Assembly: GCF_022374875.2 (NCBI RefSeq)
Contig: NZ_CP092427.2
Span: 1,116,001-1,180,000 of the forward strand
Direction: 5' to 3'
Origin: Mycolicibacterium rufum
GTDB lineage: Bacteria > Actinomycetota > Actinomycetes > Mycobacteriales > Mycobacteriaceae
DNA: 64,000 nucleotides
Below the pieces are notes generated by a model. That model had not been told where the DNA came from and did no database searches. It saw only the letters and a program-made list of their open reading frames with translations. Position numbers and translations under genes: made by a program. Positions 27,519 through 38,370 of the stretch are shown here, in pieces. How positions within the stretch are numbered: position 1 is the first letter of the stretch; the number at the start of each line of letters is the position of its first letter.

Positions 27519-30500
27519 CCAATCCTCGTCTGCATGTGCACGGTGGTGCCGCTCGCCTGGGAGTCGATGCTGACATCCTGCATCAGCGCCCGCATCAGGC
27601 CGAGGCCCCGTCCGCGGTGCAGGGCCGGTGCGTCGGCGGGCGCCTTCCAGGTGCCCGTGTCGACGACCGTGACGTGCAGATCGTCGGCGAACGCGGTGGC
27701 CTCCAACCGCACCCGTCCGCCCGGAAGGTCACGGTGGCCGTGTTCGATCGCGTTCGCGAGGGCTTCGCCGGCGGCGATCAGCACATCGAGGGTCTGTTCG
27801 GCGTCGACTCCGGCGCTGCCCAGCCAGCTGCGCAGGGCCGTTCGACTGTTCGCGAGTTCGGTGACGTCGGCGGGGAACTCCAGCTCGAGCGGAGCGGGCT
27901 GCCGGTAGAGCAGCAGGGCGACGTCGTCCTCGTAGCCGTTGGCGGGCGTCAGCCGCGCCATGATCACGTCGGCCAGTTCGTCGAGCCCGGTGGCTCGGTT
28001 GTCGCCGACGACGCCGGTGGCCCGGGCGATGCCGTCGTCAATCGACTCGCGGCGCCGCTCCACCAGGCCGTCGGTGTAGAGCAGCAGCGTCGCGCGCGGC
28101 GGCATCGTGACCACGGTCTCCGGGCGGGATTCGGCGAACTTCACGGCCAGCGGTGTCGACCGCGCGTCGTCGAGAAGGCTCGTGGTGTGATCGGCGAGCA
28201 CCAGGATGGGCGGGGGGTGGCCGGCGCAGGAGTACACCAGCTCGCCGGTGCCCGGGGTGAGCACCGCGCAGAAGGCGGTGGTGCAGCGCGCACCGGGCAG
28301 CCGCGCAGCGAAGCGATCGAGTGCTGCCAGCGCGGCTGCGGGGCTGGGATGTTCGAGCAGCAGCGCGCGGCAGGCGCTGCGGAGCTGCCCCATCACGGTG
28401 GCCGCGGCGAGGCCGTGCCCGACGCAGTCCCCGACGATCAGGCCGATCCGGCCGTCGTCGAGGTCCACCACGTCGTACCAGTCCCCGCCGACCTGCAGCG
28501 GCCGGGTGGCCGGCTGATAGCGGACCGCGAACCCAGTAGACAGGGCCGGACCCAGGATGGCGTGCTGCAGCGCCAGCGCGGTCTCCCGCTGCTGGTCGAT
28601 CTGGTGCACCCGCTGCAGGCCCTGCCCGAGCCGGCCCGCGAGCACCGTCAGCAACGTGTGGTCCTCGGAGGTGAAGCGGCGCTGCTCGAACAACTCGATG
28701 TACATCACCAGCACCCCGCGCGGGTGTCGCAGCGCCACGCCCGCGGCGCCGGGCTCCGAGGTCGCCGGGTCCAGCAGATCGTCGTCACGCAGGGCGGTGA
28801 TCGCGGCGCGGGAGCGGGGTGACAGATCGTTCCAGCCCGAGACGGCCTCCCCGACGTACACGACCTCCGGGGTCACCGTCCGCCCCCCTGACCCGGAGTC
28901 GTCGCCCGGCATGGTGACCGCCAGTACCCGGCGGGCGTGCCACACCGCACGCAACTGCTCAGCGGCGGCCAGCACTGCGTCGTCGACCGTATCCGCTTGT
29001 GCCAGAGCATTACTGAGGGAGGCCAGCGCGGTCTCGCGTTGCACCACGTAGTGCTCGGCCGTGACGTCGCGCATCGTACCGACGACGACTTCGCGCCCGG
29101 TCCCGGGATCCTCGGCGTGGGTGAATGTCGCCGTGACCCACAGCCGATGGCCGTCGCGATGGGTGACGGGCACCTCGCTGATCGTGCCGTGCGGCTGGTC
29201 CATCAGGCTGCCGAAGGCCTCGGAGACCTCGCGGTGCGCGTCGGCGTCGGTGTCGGCCGCCGGCCACCACGGGTACATCGGTTCGTAGGGCAGGCCGCCG
29301 GCGTCGAAGCCGAGGATGTCGGTGAACGCCCCGTTGATCTCGACGACCGCACCATTCTCGTCGCAGACGAAGAACGCTTCCTGCAGTGAATCCACCAGTG
29401 CGGTGCGCCAACGGGCGTGATGGTCGCGCAGCCGGGCCAGTTCGACGCTCGCACGGACACGGGCGAGCAGTTCGGCGGCGGCGAAGGGTTTCACCAGGTA
29501 GTCGTCGGCGCCGGCCTGCAGGCCGCTGATCGAGGCCTCCTGACCGGCGCGCGCGGACAACAGCAGCACCGGCACCGCCGCAGTCCGGCGATCGGCGCGC
29601 AGCGCGCTCACCAGCGCGAGCCCGTCGAGGCCCGGCATCATCACGTCGCTGACCACCATCTCCGGCGGATCGGCGCGGATCGCGTCGAGGGCCTGCCGGC
29701 CGTCGGTGACCGCGTCGACCTGATAGCCGTCGGAGCGCAGCAGCCGGGTCAGATAGTCGCGCATGTCGGCGTTGTCGTCGGCCACCAGCACCCGGACCGG
29801 GCCACCCGACGGCGTCACCGGTGCCGAAGACGCCTCTGAAAGTGCTGTGGCATCGAGCTTTTCAGCATCGTCGACCGGAGTCCAGCGCAGTGCCTCCTCG
29901 ACGTAGGCGTTCGCGCCGGTGGTGACGCGGTGACTCAGCGTCGAGGCGATCGCGTCGGGAGGCAGGTGCGCGGTGCCGAACGGCAGGCGGATGGTGAAGG
30001 TGGTGCCGGCACCCTGCACGCTGTCGACCACGATGGTCCCACCGTGCAGTTCGATGAGCTCCTTCACCAGCGCCAGCCCGATGCCGCTGCCCTCATGGGA
30101 CCGGGCCGCGACGTTCTCGATCCGGTGGAAACGCTCGAACAACCGCGGGATCTCGTCGGGGGGCACGCCGGTCCCCGTGTCGGAGACGACGATCACGGCG
30201 TCGCCGCCGTCGCGCCGGACCCGCACCGAGATGGTGCCGTCGAACGTGAACTTCACCGCGTTGGAGAGCAGGTTGAAGATCACCTTCTCCCACATGTCCG
30301 TGTCGACGTAGACAGGCTCGTCCTGCGGCCGACAGTCCACCGCGTAGGTCAGGCCGGCCCGTTCGACGGCGGACCGGAACACGCTGGCGAGTTCTGCAGT
30401 GAGGGAACCGATGTCGACGGGCGCATACGTGGCCTGGGTGCGGCCTGCCTCGATGCGGGAGAAGTCCAGCAGGGTGTTGACCAGTTTGGTGAGGCGTAAC

Positions 30501-31660
30501 CCGTTGCGCCACACCACGTCCAGCTCGGCCTTGGTGTCGGCGTCCACATCGTCGCGGCGCCGGAGCTCGGCCACGGGATCGAGGATCAGCGTCAGGGGGG
30601 TGCGGAACTCGTGGCTGATGTTGGAGAAGAAGGTGGTCTTCGCGCGGTCGAGCTCGGCGAGTTCCTCGGCCCGCCGTTGCTGGGCCCGGTAGCTGCGGGC
30701 CAGGCTCACGCCCGCGGCGAGGTGGCCGGCCACCAGCGTGACGAATCCGCGGTACCCGTCGTCGAGCGGTCGGTAGCGGTTCAGGCCGGCGACGAGGAAA
30801 CCCAGTGGCGCACCGCCCTGTTGGAGCAGCGGGGTCACCAGCGCCTGCGCCGGTGGATCCCGCCACTGCCCCGTCGGCATCGGGGGGAACGTGCTGAGGT
30901 CGACGAGCACCGTCTCTCCGGCCGCCGGTTCCGCAGCCGGCCACAGGCCGCCGTCGGGTCCGATCACCGCGGGCGCGGCCGGGTGGTCCACCCCGATACC
31001 GCTCATGCCGGCCAGCCGTGCCGAGCCGTCGGCGTCGAACAGGTAGGTGAGCGTGAACGGCAGGTCGCGCAGGTTCTGACCCAGCTGCCGGTCGGCGAAG
31101 GCCAGGATCTCGGTCTCGGTGCGGGCGACGGTGGGGTCGGAGCCGAGGTCGCGCAGCGTCGCCATCCGCCGCTCGCCGATCACCTGCACGGTGTCCTCGC
31201 TGACGACGCACAGCAGGCCGACGACGCCACCGTCGTCGTCGCGCAACGGGCTGTAGGAGAACGTGTGGTAGGACTCCTCGAGGTATCCCGATCGTTCGAG
31301 GAACAGCAGCAGCGCCACGTCCCAGGTGGCGTCTCCGGTCGTCATCACGTGCTCGATGCGGGGGTAGACGTCGTCCCAGATCTCCGCCCACACCTCGTGC
31401 ATCGGCCGACCCAGCGCCCACGGGTACTTGCGGCCCAACGTGTCCCGCCGGTACGCCTCGTTGCAGAAGAACGTCAGCTCCGGCCCCCATGCCATCCACA
31501 TCGAGAACCGGGACGACAACAGGATGCTTACGGCGGTCTGAAGACTTTGTGCCCAGCCGGCGGGCGGGCCGAGCGGGGTCGCCGCCCAGTCGACAGCGGC
31601 GAGGTCGCGGCCGACCTCGCCGCCGGAGGCGAAGATCTCGGTGTGCTCAGGGTCCGTCAC
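27515..31660 (-). CDS. Giant sensor: histidine kinase, receiver, PP2C phosphatase and anti-sigma ATPase in one chain
   Basis: The 1,381-residue protein has a PAS-like and GAF-like sensory part (1-330), a dimerisation domain with His350 in [10 protein letters not shown], a HATPase domain, a receiver with Asp672 in [12 protein letters not shown] and a Lys in YLVKPF. A PAS segment ([17 protein letters not shown]) and a GAF-like segment follow. Next comes a SpoIIE-type PP2C phosphatase with the metal-binding GDWYDVV (Asp1060) and GDCVGHG, and a C-terminal RsbW-type ATPase with [10 protein letters not shown] and [10 protein letters not shown]. No membrane segment is seen, so it is cytoplasmic. GTG 31660 overlaps the upstream STAS stop (GTGA). 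It probably converts several signals to the phosphorylation state of the flanking STAS proteins. Confidence 0.9.
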   Translation of the reverse strand: MTDPEHTEIFASGGEVGRDLAAVDWAATPLGPPAGWAQSLQTAVSILLSSRFSMWMAWGPELTFFCNEAYRRDTLGRKYPWALGRPMHEVWAEIWDDVYPRIEHVMTTGDATWDVALLLFLERSGYLEESYHTFSYSPLRDDDGGVVGLLCVVSEDTVQVIGERRMATLRDLGSDPTVARTETEILAFADRQLGQNLRDLPFTLTYLFDADGSARLAGMSGIGVDHPAAPAVIGPDGGLWPAAEPAAGETVLVDLSTFPPMPTGQWRDPPAQALVTPLLQQGGAPLGFLVAGLNRYRPLDDGYRGFVTLVAGHLAAGVSLARSYRAQQRRAEELAELDRAKTTFFSNISHEFRTPLTLILDPVAELRRRDDVDADTKAELDVVWRNGLRLTKLVNTLLDFSRIEAGRTQATYAPVDIGSLTAELASVFRSAVERAGLTYAVDCRPQDEPVYVDTDMWEKVIFNLLSNAVKFTFDGTISVRVRRDGGDAVIVVSDTGTGVPPDEIPRLFERFHRIENVAARSHEGSGIGLALVKELIELHGGTIVVDSVQGAGTTFTIRLPFGTAHLPPDAIASTLSHRVTTGANAYVEEALRWTPVDDAEKLDATALSEASSAPVTPSGGPVRVLVADDNADMRDYLTRLLRSDGYQVDAVTDGRQALDAIRADPPEMVVSDVMMPGLDGLALVSALRADRRTAAVPVLLLSARAGQEASISGLQAGADDYLVKPFAAAELLARVRASVELARLRDHHARWRTALVDSLQEAFFVCDENGAVVEINGAFTDILGFDAGGLPYEPMYPWWPAADTDADAHREVSEAFGSLMDQPHGTISEVPVTHRDGHRLWVTATFTHAEDPGTGREVVVGTMRDVTAEHYVVQRETALASLSNALAQADTVDDAVLAAAEQLRAVWHARRVLAVTMPGDDSGSGGRTVTPEVVYVGEAVSGWNDLSPRSRAAITALRDDDLLDPATSEPGAAGVALRHPRGVLVMYIELFEQRRFTSEDHTLLTVLAGRLGQGLQRVHQIDQQRETALALQHAILGPALSTGFAVRYQPATRPLQVGGDWYDVVDLDDGRIGLIVGDCVGHGLAAATVMGQLRSACRALLLEHPSPAAALAALDRFAARLPGARCTTAFCAVLTPGTGELVYSCAGHPPPILVLADHTTSLLDDARSTPLAVKFAESRPETVVTMPPRATLLLYTDGLVERRRESIDDGIARATGVVGDNRATGLDELADVIMARLTPANGYEDDVALLLYRQPAPLELEFPADVTELANSRTALRSWLGSAGVDAEQTLDVLIAAGEALANAIEHGHRDLPGGRVRLEATAFADDLHVTVVDTGTWKAPADAPALHRGRGLGLMRALMQDVSIDSQASGTTVHMQTRIG

Positions 31661-32022
31661 GGCGGACCGGCGTCCGCTGCGAGCGCATCCGCGACAGACG
31701 GATAGGGGCGCAGCACCGCGTCCAGCTTCGTGACTTCGATCGGCCGGACCACCTCGGGATTGGTGGCCACCACCCGCACGGCGACGCCCTCGGCGAGACC
31801 GCGTTCATAGCAACCGAGTACGGCGTTGAGTCCGGCGCTGCCGAAATACGTCACGTTGGCCAACTCGATGACCAGCGTGCGCACCGGCGCCGAGGCGCTC
31901 GCCTGCAATCCGTCGTCGAGTGCGCTGACGAGCTGGTCGACGGTATTGGAATCGACTTCTCCCCGGACGCACACCACGACCGCGCCGCCGTCAACATCCT
32001 GCACAACGTCCAGTTGCCCCAC
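31657..32022 (-). CDS. STAS anti-sigma-factor antagonist
   Basis: This 121-residue STAS protein has the site YFGSAGLNAVL with a Ser for phosphorylation. It lies between the PAS-ANTAR gene and the giant kinase and overlaps the latter by 4 bp (GTGA), so it is translated with it. The start is GTG 32022. Two STAS genes bracket the kinase; they could be substrates of its phosphatase and ATPase domains, respectively. Confidence 0.87.
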   Translation of the reverse strand: MGQLDVVQDVDGGAVVVCVRGEVDSNTVDQLVSALDDGLQASASAPVRTLVIELANVTYFGSAGLNAVLGCYERGLAEGVAVRVVATNPEVVRPIEVTKLDAVLRPYPSVADALAADAGPP

Positions 32023-32073
32023 ACACCTTCGTACATGCCGCCACCGGCATCACCGACCACACCGCGCACCTCA

Positions 32074-32754
32074 TCAGCGTTCGGCCCGGGAGCCGACACG
32101 CTCGTGAACCGTGAGCATCACATGGTCGAACTGCCGACGCAAGGACGGCCCGCCGACGTCGATGGTGTCCAGTTCGGCGACGAGCTGGGCGGCCAGCGCC
32201 CGTAATTTGGTGTTCGTCTGCTGCGAGCGCCACAGCAGCAGCTTGAAGGCCTGGTCGGCGTCGACGCGGTACACCAGCATCAGTGCGCCCTTGGCCTGTT
32301 CGATCGCGGCCCGGGCCTCGAACAGGTCGGGCAGCGACTCGTCGAGCACAGCCCGCCGGGCGTTGTCCAGTGTTTCGGTCAGGTCGACGTAGAAGCCCTC
32401 GGTGCCGACGACCGCGCCGTTGCGGTCGTACATCCGGTCGGCGAGGACGATGACGTTGTGCTCGGCCCCCTGGGTGTCGACGAACCGGTGCCTGCTCGAG
32501 AACGAGCCGCCGGCATGCAGCGCATGGTCGAGGAGTTCCTGGACATGGCGCCGGTCGTCGGGATGCTTGTGGGACAGCAGCAGCTCGGTGGTGGGGACGA
32601 CCGAGCCGGGCTCGTAGCCGTGCATCCGGGCGAGCTCGTCGGACCACTCCCACCGCTGACCGACGAACCAGAAGCGGAAACCGCCGGCGCGCAAGACGCC
32701 GTCGGCGGGCGCCTGACCCTCCTCGGGAGCGGACGCGGGGGCGGAATCCGGCAT
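32074..32754 (-). CDS. PAS-ANTAR protein
   Basis: The 226-residue protein has a PAS domain (RFWFVGQRWEWSDELARMHG, then HKHPDDRRHV and HRFVDTQGAEH) followed by an ANTAR RNA-binding domain (AAIEQAKGALMLVYRVDAD, then QAFKLLLWRSQQTNTKLR). ANTAR proteins act as antiterminators by binding two small hairpins in leader RNA. ATG 32754 was chosen because the upstream frame adds non-conserved residues. It is the first gene of the operon with the STAS and kinase genes, 51 bp upstream of the STAS start. Confidence 0.9.
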   Translation of the reverse strand: MPDSAPASAPEEGQAPADGVLRAGGFRFWFVGQRWEWSDELARMHGYEPGSVVPTTELLLSHKHPDDRRHVQELLDHALHAGGSFSSRHRFVDTQGAEHNVIVLADRMYDRNGAVVGTEGFYVDLTETLDNARRAVLDESLPDLFEARAAIEQAKGALMLVYRVDADQAFKLLLWRSQQTNTKLRALAAQLVAELDTIDVGGPSLRRQFDHVMLTVHERVGSRAER

Positions 32755-32834
32755 TGACGCATTATTCCACCCCTCGGCCGCCCACAAACGTGTTCAGAGG
32801 TTACGGCGGGCTGCCCCAGCGGATCCCGCCCGCG

Positions 32835-33143
32835 TCACGCGGTGGCGCCGCTTGCCGAACGGTCCGGCGCCTCGGCCGCGGTGTGCGGCCCGAACTCGTC
32901 CGCGACCGGGACGACGAGGTCGGCGGGGAAGCCGCCGCGGCGCGCGTGCTCCCGGATGGCCTCCTCGTCGTCGGCCTCGTGGATGCAGTAGATCTTGTCG
33001 CCGGCGACGTAGCTGGTCACCCAGCGGTAGGGCACCCCGAGCGACTCCGCCGCGGCATTGGACGTGCAGGCGATCTCCGCCAACTGCGCTTCGGTCAGCT
33101 CCGACGCACCGGGGATCTGTCGCTCGATGAGGAATCTCGGCAT
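32835..33143 (-). CDS. DUF4242 family protein
   Basis: This 102-residue protein matches DUF4242: PRFLIERQIPGASELTEAQL, then PYRWVTSYVAGDKIYCIHEA, then EAIREHARRGGFPAD. Family members are small ferredoxin-like proteins thought to bind nickel. ATG 33143 follows AGGAGAAGCC. It is divergent from the LuxR regulator gene, with 170 bp between them. Confidence 0.87.
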   Translation of the reverse strand: MPRFLIERQIPGASELTEAQLAEIACTSNAAAESLGVPYRWVTSYVAGDKIYCIHEADDEEAIREHARRGGFPADLVVPVADEFGPHTAAEAPDRSASGATA

Positions 33144-33301
33144 GGCTTCTCCTGTTCGTGACCACTTCCGCCCGGCGGCCGCCGGACGTGATTCAGACTG
33201 GCCGCCGCGTCGCCGTCGGACATCGGGAAGAACTCCCCATCTACGGGTCGGTGCACCGCGTAGCGGCCGCATTTCCGCTGTTCACGCGCGCCGCTTGTCG
33301 A

Positions 33302-33307
33302 TACGAT
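33302..33307 (+). promoter_or_regulatory. -10 element TACGAT of a leaderless start
   Basis: TACGAT ends exactly 6 nt before GTG 33314, which supports that start for the LuxR-type regulator. Confidence 0.42.
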
Positions 33308-33313
33308 CGACCG

Positions 33314-35914
33314 GTGACGCTCACGGGACGCGAGCGCGAACTGGACCAGCTCGCGGCCAAGGCGGCCGCGGCGCACGCGGGCCGCGGTGGCGCGGTCGTC
33401 GTCTGCGGCGAGTCGGGCGCCGGCAAGACCACGTTCGTCGAGGAGTTCGTGCGGGGACTCCCCGACGGCACCCGGGTGTTGTGGGGCGCCTGCGATCCGC
33501 TGTCCACCCCCCGGCCGCTGGGACCGTTGCGCGACCTCGCCCACGGCCTCTCGGCGGCCACCCGCCGGCAGCTCGTCGAGAGCACCCAGCCCTACGACAT
33601 CTTCGTGTCGGTGTTCGAGGAGTTGCGCTCCGTCCCGTCGGTCCTCGTCCTCGACGACCTGCAGTGGGCCGACCAGGGAACTCTCGATCTGTGCCGGTTC
33701 CTGTTGCGTCGTGCCGCCCAGTCGTCCCTGCTCACGATCGGGATCCTGCGCGACGACGAGGTCAGCGTCACCCATCCCCTGCGTGGTCTGCTCGGTGACG
33801 TCGCCCGCTCCCCGCACGCGCACTCGCTGACCGTGCCTCCGCTGTCCGTCGGCACCGTCGCCGCATTGGCGGCCGATCGTGACGTCGACGCGGTCTGGCT
33901 GCACCGCATCACCGGCGGCAACGCGTTCTTCGTGTGCGAGATGCTCGATCACGACTGCTCCGACGGCGCGGATCTCCCGACCACGGTGCGCGACGCCATC
34001 CTGGCGCGAACCGCCGACCTCGACGCCACCGCCTGGGATCTGCTGCAGCTGCTGACCTGTGCGCCGGGCGCTATCGGGGACCGGCTGCTGATCGGCCTGG
34101 GCGTCACGCTTCCGGCGCTGCGCGCGCTCGACCAGGCGAAGCTGATCCGGCGCGATGCCCGCGGCGTGGCCTTCCGCCACGACCTGTGCCGGCGGGCGAT
34201 CGCCAGCGTCATCCCTCCGGGCGCCGAACCCGGTCTGCACCGCCGGTTCATCGACGTCCTCGACGCCGACCGCGATCCGGCGGTGCTCACCCACCACGCC
34301 CTCGGTGCCGGTGACACGACGCTGGTCGCCACCGCGGCCGCCGAGGCGGGCCGGGCCGCCGCGCGCGCCGGCGCCCACACCCAGGCGTGCGAGTTCTTCC
34401 AGATCGCGTTGCGGCACGGCGGACTGCCCGCCGATGCGACGGAGGCCGAGCTGCTCGAACTGCTCGCCGCCGAGTACTACCTGACCGATCGGCTCGCCGA
34501 CGCCATCAACGCCTGCCGGCGGGCGATGCTGCTGCGCCGCGCGATGGGGTCGGCGCTCGGGGTGAGCGCGAACCACCACGCGCTCGCGGTCTACGAGTGG
34601 TACAGCGGCAACCGCGTGGCGGCCGACGGACACGCCGCTGACGCCGTCGCCGCTCTCGACGATGCTGCGATGCAAGAGAATTCGGCGCACCGGGTGCAGC
34701 TCGGGCACGCCCTGGCGATGCAGGCCTATCTGGCCGTGCAGGCCAGTCACGTCGACGACGCGCACCGCACGCTCTTACGGGCCCGCGACATCGTGGCCGC
34801 CACGGGCGACGCGGACCTCTCGGTGCGGGTCGAGTTGATCGGGCACTACTGCGCGATCCTGCGCGGCGACGACGACGCCCGTCTTCGACTCCTCGCGGTG
34901 CTGGCGTCCGCGCCGCGCCACATCGACGAGACGTACTCGAGCGGTTACACCAACCTCACGTACTTCGACGTCGAACAGCGCCGCCTCGGACCGGCCGGGG
35001 ACCTGCTCGGCGAGAGCATCCCCCTGATGGTCGAGCACGACCTGCCGATCTGCCGGATGGTGCAACTCGGATCCCGCAGCAGGTGGGGCCTGCTGACCGG
35101 CGACTGGGACGCCGCGCTGGCCGATGCCGACGCCGTGCTCGACGCTCCCAGCGCCCCGCTCGCACGGGTGTGGCCGCTGCTGATCCGCGGGCTCGTCACG
35201 CTGCGCCGCACGGGCGCCGACACCGGCGACATCGACGAAGCGTGGGAGTTGGCCAGCCGGTTCGGCGAGATGATCCGGGTGCTGCCCGCCGCCTGCGCGC
35301 TCGCCGAGCGGACGTGGCTGACCGGTGTGCCCGAACCCCGCCTCCAACGATGCGACGCGTTGCTCGACGCCGCCCCGATCACCGGATTGGAGTGGGCCCG
35401 CGGCGAATTGCTGACATGGTGCCGTCGCCTCGGCGCGCACCCGCCCGACCGGGATGTCGCCGGGGTGGCCGAACCGTACGCACTGCTGCTCGACGGCCGG
35501 TTCGACGCGGCGGCCGCGGCGTTCGAGCGCCTGTCGACGCCGTACGACGCCGCACTCGCGATGCTCGACGCGGGCGCCGCAGCATCGACCCGCCGTGCCC
35601 TCGACGTCGTGGACCGTCTCGGCGCGGACGCGGTGGCCGCGAAGGTCCGCGCCGATCTGCGCGCCGCGGGGGCTGCCGCGGTTCCCGGCCCCCGCCGGGC
35701 GACCACCCTCGGCAATCCGGCGGGCCTGACCTCCCGCCAGGTCGACGTGCTGCGTCTGCTCGCCGACGGTCTGACCAACGCCGAATTGGCCGATCGACTG
35801 TTCCTGTCGGTGAAGACCGTCGACCACCACGTCTCGGCGATCCTGACCAAGCTGGATGTCACGAAGCGGCGCGACGCGGTGCGCCGCGCCCGCGAGACCG
35901 GGATCCTCACCTGA
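33314..35914 (+). CDS. LuxR-family regulator with AAA-type ATPase domain (LAL-like)
   Basis: The 866-residue protein has an N-terminal STAND/AAA ATPase: Walker A GESGAGKTT near residue 34 and Walker B VLVLDDLQWAD. A helical TPR-like middle follows, then a C-terminal LuxR HTH (LTSRQVDVLRLLADGLTNAE, then LADRLFLSVKTVDHHVSAIL). This is the architecture of large ATP-dependent activators. GTG 33314 is supported by the TACGAT -10. A longer frame from 33158 adds unrelated residues. The regulon is not apparent; the next gene, a methyltransferase, is on the same strand. Confidence 0.92.
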   Translation: MTLTGRERELDQLAAKAAAAHAGRGGAVVVCGESGAGKTTFVEEFVRGLPDGTRVLWGACDPLSTPRPLGPLRDLAHGLSAATRRQLVESTQPYDIFVSVFEELRSVPSVLVLDDLQWADQGTLDLCRFLLRRAAQSSLLTIGILRDDEVSVTHPLRGLLGDVARSPHAHSLTVPPLSVGTVAALAADRDVDAVWLHRITGGNAFFVCEMLDHDCSDGADLPTTVRDAILARTADLDATAWDLLQLLTCAPGAIGDRLLIGLGVTLPALRALDQAKLIRRDARGVAFRHDLCRRAIASVIPPGAEPGLHRRFIDVLDADRDPAVLTHHALGAGDTTLVATAAAEAGRAAARAGAHTQACEFFQIALRHGGLPADATEAELLELLAAEYYLTDRLADAINACRRAMLLRRAMGSALGVSANHHALAVYEWYSGNRVAADGHAADAVAALDDAAMQENSAHRVQLGHALAMQAYLAVQASHVDDAHRTLLRARDIVAATGDADLSVRVELIGHYCAILRGDDDARLRLLAVLASAPRHIDETYSSGYTNLTYFDVEQRRLGPAGDLLGESIPLMVEHDLPICRMVQLGSRSRWGLLTGDWDAALADADAVLDAPSAPLARVWPLLIRGLVTLRRTGADTGDIDEAWELASRFGEMIRVLPAACALAERTWLTGVPEPRLQRCDALLDAAPITGLEWARGELLTWCRRLGAHPPDRDVAGVAEPYALLLDGRFDAAAAAFERLSTPYDAALAMLDAGAAASTRRALDVVDRLGADAVAAKVRADLRAAGAAAVPGPRRATTLGNPAGLTSRQVDVLRLLADGLTNAELADRLFLSVKTVDHHVSAILTKLDVTKRRDAVRRARETGILT

Positions 35915-36022
35915 GCGCCGCCGCCGACATGGGTAGTGATTACCGATGACATGACCCGCCGCGCGGCCGACCATCGAGGCGGCCGGGCATCGCGCCCGGC
36001 CCCGGACGGAGGAGTGGGACCG

Positions 36023-36877
36023 ATGGGTGATGCGACGACGATGTCGCCAGCCGAGCAGGACGCGGCACGGGCATTGAAGGCCAAGCACCGGGCGCTGTGG
36101 GCCTCGGGCGACTATCCCGCGGTGGCGGCCGACCTGATTCCCGGCCTGGGCACCCGGCTGGTCCAGGCGTGCGGTGTGCGCGCCGGGCAGCGTGTGCTCG
36201 ATGTGGCCGCGGGTACCGGCAACGCCGCGATCCCGGCCGCGATGACCGGGGCGACGGTCACCGCCAGCGATCTGACACCGGAGCTGTTCGACGCCGGCCG
36301 GGCGATCGCCGCCGGCCGCGGGGTCCGGCTCGACTGGGTGGAGGCCGACGCCGAGGCGCTGCCGTTCGCCGACGACGAGTTCGACGTCGTGATGTCCTGC
36401 GTCGGCGCGATGTTCGCCCCGCATCACCGCGTGACGGCGCAGGAACTCGTGCGGGTGGCTCGGCCCGGCGGCACGCTCGGGATGATCAACTGGACGCCGG
36501 ACGGCTTCATCGGCCGGTTGTTCGCGACGATGAAGCCGTACGCTCCGCCGCCCCCGCCGGGAGCGAGCCCTCCCCCGATGTGGGGTGACGAGTCCCATGT
36601 CCGCGACCTGTTCGCCGACACCGTGGCCGATCTGACGTTGCGCCGCGAGACGGTGGTGATGGACCGCTGCTCCACCCCGCTCGAGTTCCGCGAGTACTGG
36701 AAGGCCAACTACGGCCCCACCATCGCGACGTACCGGTTCAACGAGGGTGATCCTGACCGGCTGGCCGCACTCGATGCCGACTTCCTCGCCCTGCTCGAAG
36801 AGTCCGACACCGCAACCGAATCGGGCCGCACCGCCTATCCCGCCGAGTATCTGCTCGTCACGGCGACGAAACGCTGA
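36023..36877 (+). CDS. Class I SAM-dependent methyltransferase
   Basis: The 284-residue protein is an UbiE/menaquinone-type methyltransferase: the SAM motif VLDVAAGTGNAAIPAA near residue 52, and LPFADDEFDVVMSCVGAMFAP, with GGTLGMINWTP as motif IV. Substrate is unknown. ATG 36023 was chosen because of GGAGGAG upstream; a frame from 35936 would add a short, Arg-rich leader. It is 108 bp after the LuxR gene. Confidence 0.9.
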   Translation: MGDATTMSPAEQDAARALKAKHRALWASGDYPAVAADLIPGLGTRLVQACGVRAGQRVLDVAAGTGNAAIPAAMTGATVTASDLTPELFDAGRAIAAGRGVRLDWVEADAEALPFADDEFDVVMSCVGAMFAPHHRVTAQELVRVARPGGTLGMINWTPDGFIGRLFATMKPYAPPPPPGASPPPMWGDESHVRDLFADTVADLTLRRETVVMDRCSTPLEFREYWKANYGPTIATYRFNEGDPDRLAALDADFLALLEESDTATESGRTAYPAEYLLVTATKR

Positions 36878-36933
36878 CGGCGCCCGACGTCGACGACGCC
36901 GCCGCCGATCTCGGTCTCACGGGCTGACCGGCG

Positions 36934-38361
36934 TCACAGCATGTGTTCGAGCCGGAGCTGACCCTCCTCCTCGACATCGGCCGGCACCGTCCCCAGCAGC
37001 GTCTCGGCCACCCGTTGCGCCTGCACCCGCAGCTCCGGCACCGCGATGGTCTCCCAGTAGGTGCCGCGCAGCGTCGGACCGAGCGCCAGCAGCCATGCCG
37101 AGCGGTCACCGCGACAAGTCAGCACGGTGTGGTCACGGTCGACGCGGATGCCCATGTCGGTGTCGTCGGGCGACACCATCCCGCGGGTCAGCAGGTTGCG
37201 CAGCAGAACGGACCTCGTCGCGGAGAATCGCGTCGAGGGCCCGGTCGCGTTGATCACGAGGTCGGCCACCACCGGCTGCTGGGCCTCGACGCAGATCCGG
37301 ATCTTCTCGCCGACCGCCTGCACCTGCCCGATCGAGCCGGCATGGACCGTCAACACGCCCGCACGGCGGGCCTGCTCCACCTGGTCGTGGATCTCGGGTG
37401 CGATGCGATGGCGCAGCACGTTCCACCGGGCGGCGTCGCGGCGGGCGAACTCCAGGCGTTCCTCGCGGCTGAATCGGCTCCAGATGCGCTGGGTGTACGG
37501 GCGCAGCTTGTCGACGACGATCGCCGGATCGGCGTCGCGGGCAACCAGTTCCGCGCAGTGCGCAGAGACCAGTCGACGCAGCGCGTCGAGTCCGAGCTCA
37601 GTGAGATCGATTCCGGCGGGCGGGAACTCGGGATACTCGACGCCCCGGAAGTGGGGCTGCGGCAGCCAGCCGTGGCGTGAGATGGCGTGGATCGAACCCC
37701 GCCACCCCAGATCGCCCAGCGTGATGATCGCGTCGACGGCCGTCAGGCCGGTGCCCAGGATCGCGATGCTGCCGGTGTCGGGCAGGCGGTGCTCCCACTG
37801 TCGCCACGGGTTGGCGACCCAGGCCGGGTGGTCGTCGTGGGCACCCGCACCCGGAAGGGGTGCGGGCGGTTCGTTGCCGGTGGCCAGCACGATCTTCTCG
37901 GCGGCGATTCGCGCCCCGTCGGCCATCCGGATCACGCCGTGGCCGTCGCCGGGTTCGATGTCGACGGCCTCACCGGTGACGAGTTCGGTGCTGACACAGG
38001 GCCGGTGGCCTGCCCCGCAGAGGTGGTTCTCCACGATGGAACGCAGGTAGTCGCCGTACACCTGGCGTGGCACGAACTGTTCGCTCAGTTCCGCATCGGG
38101 CAGCGGGTCGAACTCGGCCCGGGTGCGTAGCCACCGCAGGAAGTGATCGGGTTCGTCGCGGAACGCCGACATGTTCCGGGCGGCGACGTTCAGCAGGTAC
38201 TCGGGACGACGGACGCTGTAGGCCACGCCGCGGCCCACCGACCCGCGGTCGTCGACGACCACGATGTGCATGGGCCGATCACTGAGCCGGGCGACGTTGA
38301 CCGCGGTCATCGCGCCGCTGAAGCCGCCTCCGAGGACGGCGATACAGGCGGGGGTCGGCAC
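36934..38361 (-). CDS. FAD/NAD(P)-binding oxidoreductase
   Basis: The 475-residue flavoprotein has a dinucleotide-binding fold at the N-terminus (VLGGGFSGAMTAVNVA), a motif near residue 160 (IVLATGNEPP), and a second Rossmann segment (IAILGTGLTAVDAI). A hydroxylase-like C-terminal part follows. The layout fits the NAD_binding_9 family of FAD proteins. The start is GTG 38361, 9 bp after the stop of a 48-residue peptide gene, so the two are likely cotranscribed. The reaction is unknown. Confidence 0.85.
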   Translation of the reverse strand: MPTPACIAVLGGGFSGAMTAVNVARLSDRPMHIVVVDDRGSVGRGVAYSVRRPEYLLNVAARNMSAFRDEPDHFLRWLRTRAEFDPLPDAELSEQFVPRQVYGDYLRSIVENHLCGAGHRPCVSTELVTGEAVDIEPGDGHGVIRMADGARIAAEKIVLATGNEPPAPLPGAGAHDDHPAWVANPWRQWEHRLPDTGSIAILGTGLTAVDAIITLGDLGWRGSIHAISRHGWLPQPHFRGVEYPEFPPAGIDLTELGLDALRRLVSAHCAELVARDADPAIVVDKLRPYTQRIWSRFSREERLEFARRDAARWNVLRHRIAPEIHDQVEQARRAGVLTVHAGSIGQVQAVGEKIRICVEAQQPVVADLVINATGPSTRFSATRSVLLRNLLTRGMVSPDDTDMGIRVDRDHTVLTCRGDRSAWLLALGPTLRGTYWETIAVPELRVQAQRVAETLLGTVPADVEEEGQLRLEHML

Positions 38362-38370
38362 GGTCGACCG

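Noticed and set aside
30093..31499. 468-codon plus/minus overlapping frame in the giant kinase
   Set aside because: Arg/Pro/Gly-rich translation without motifs, in another frame of the same strand: a GC-rich shadow frame.
36934..38130. Plus-strand frames opposite the FAD oxidoreductase
   Set aside because: No motif or ribosome binding site; the minus-strand gene has two Rossmann motifs.
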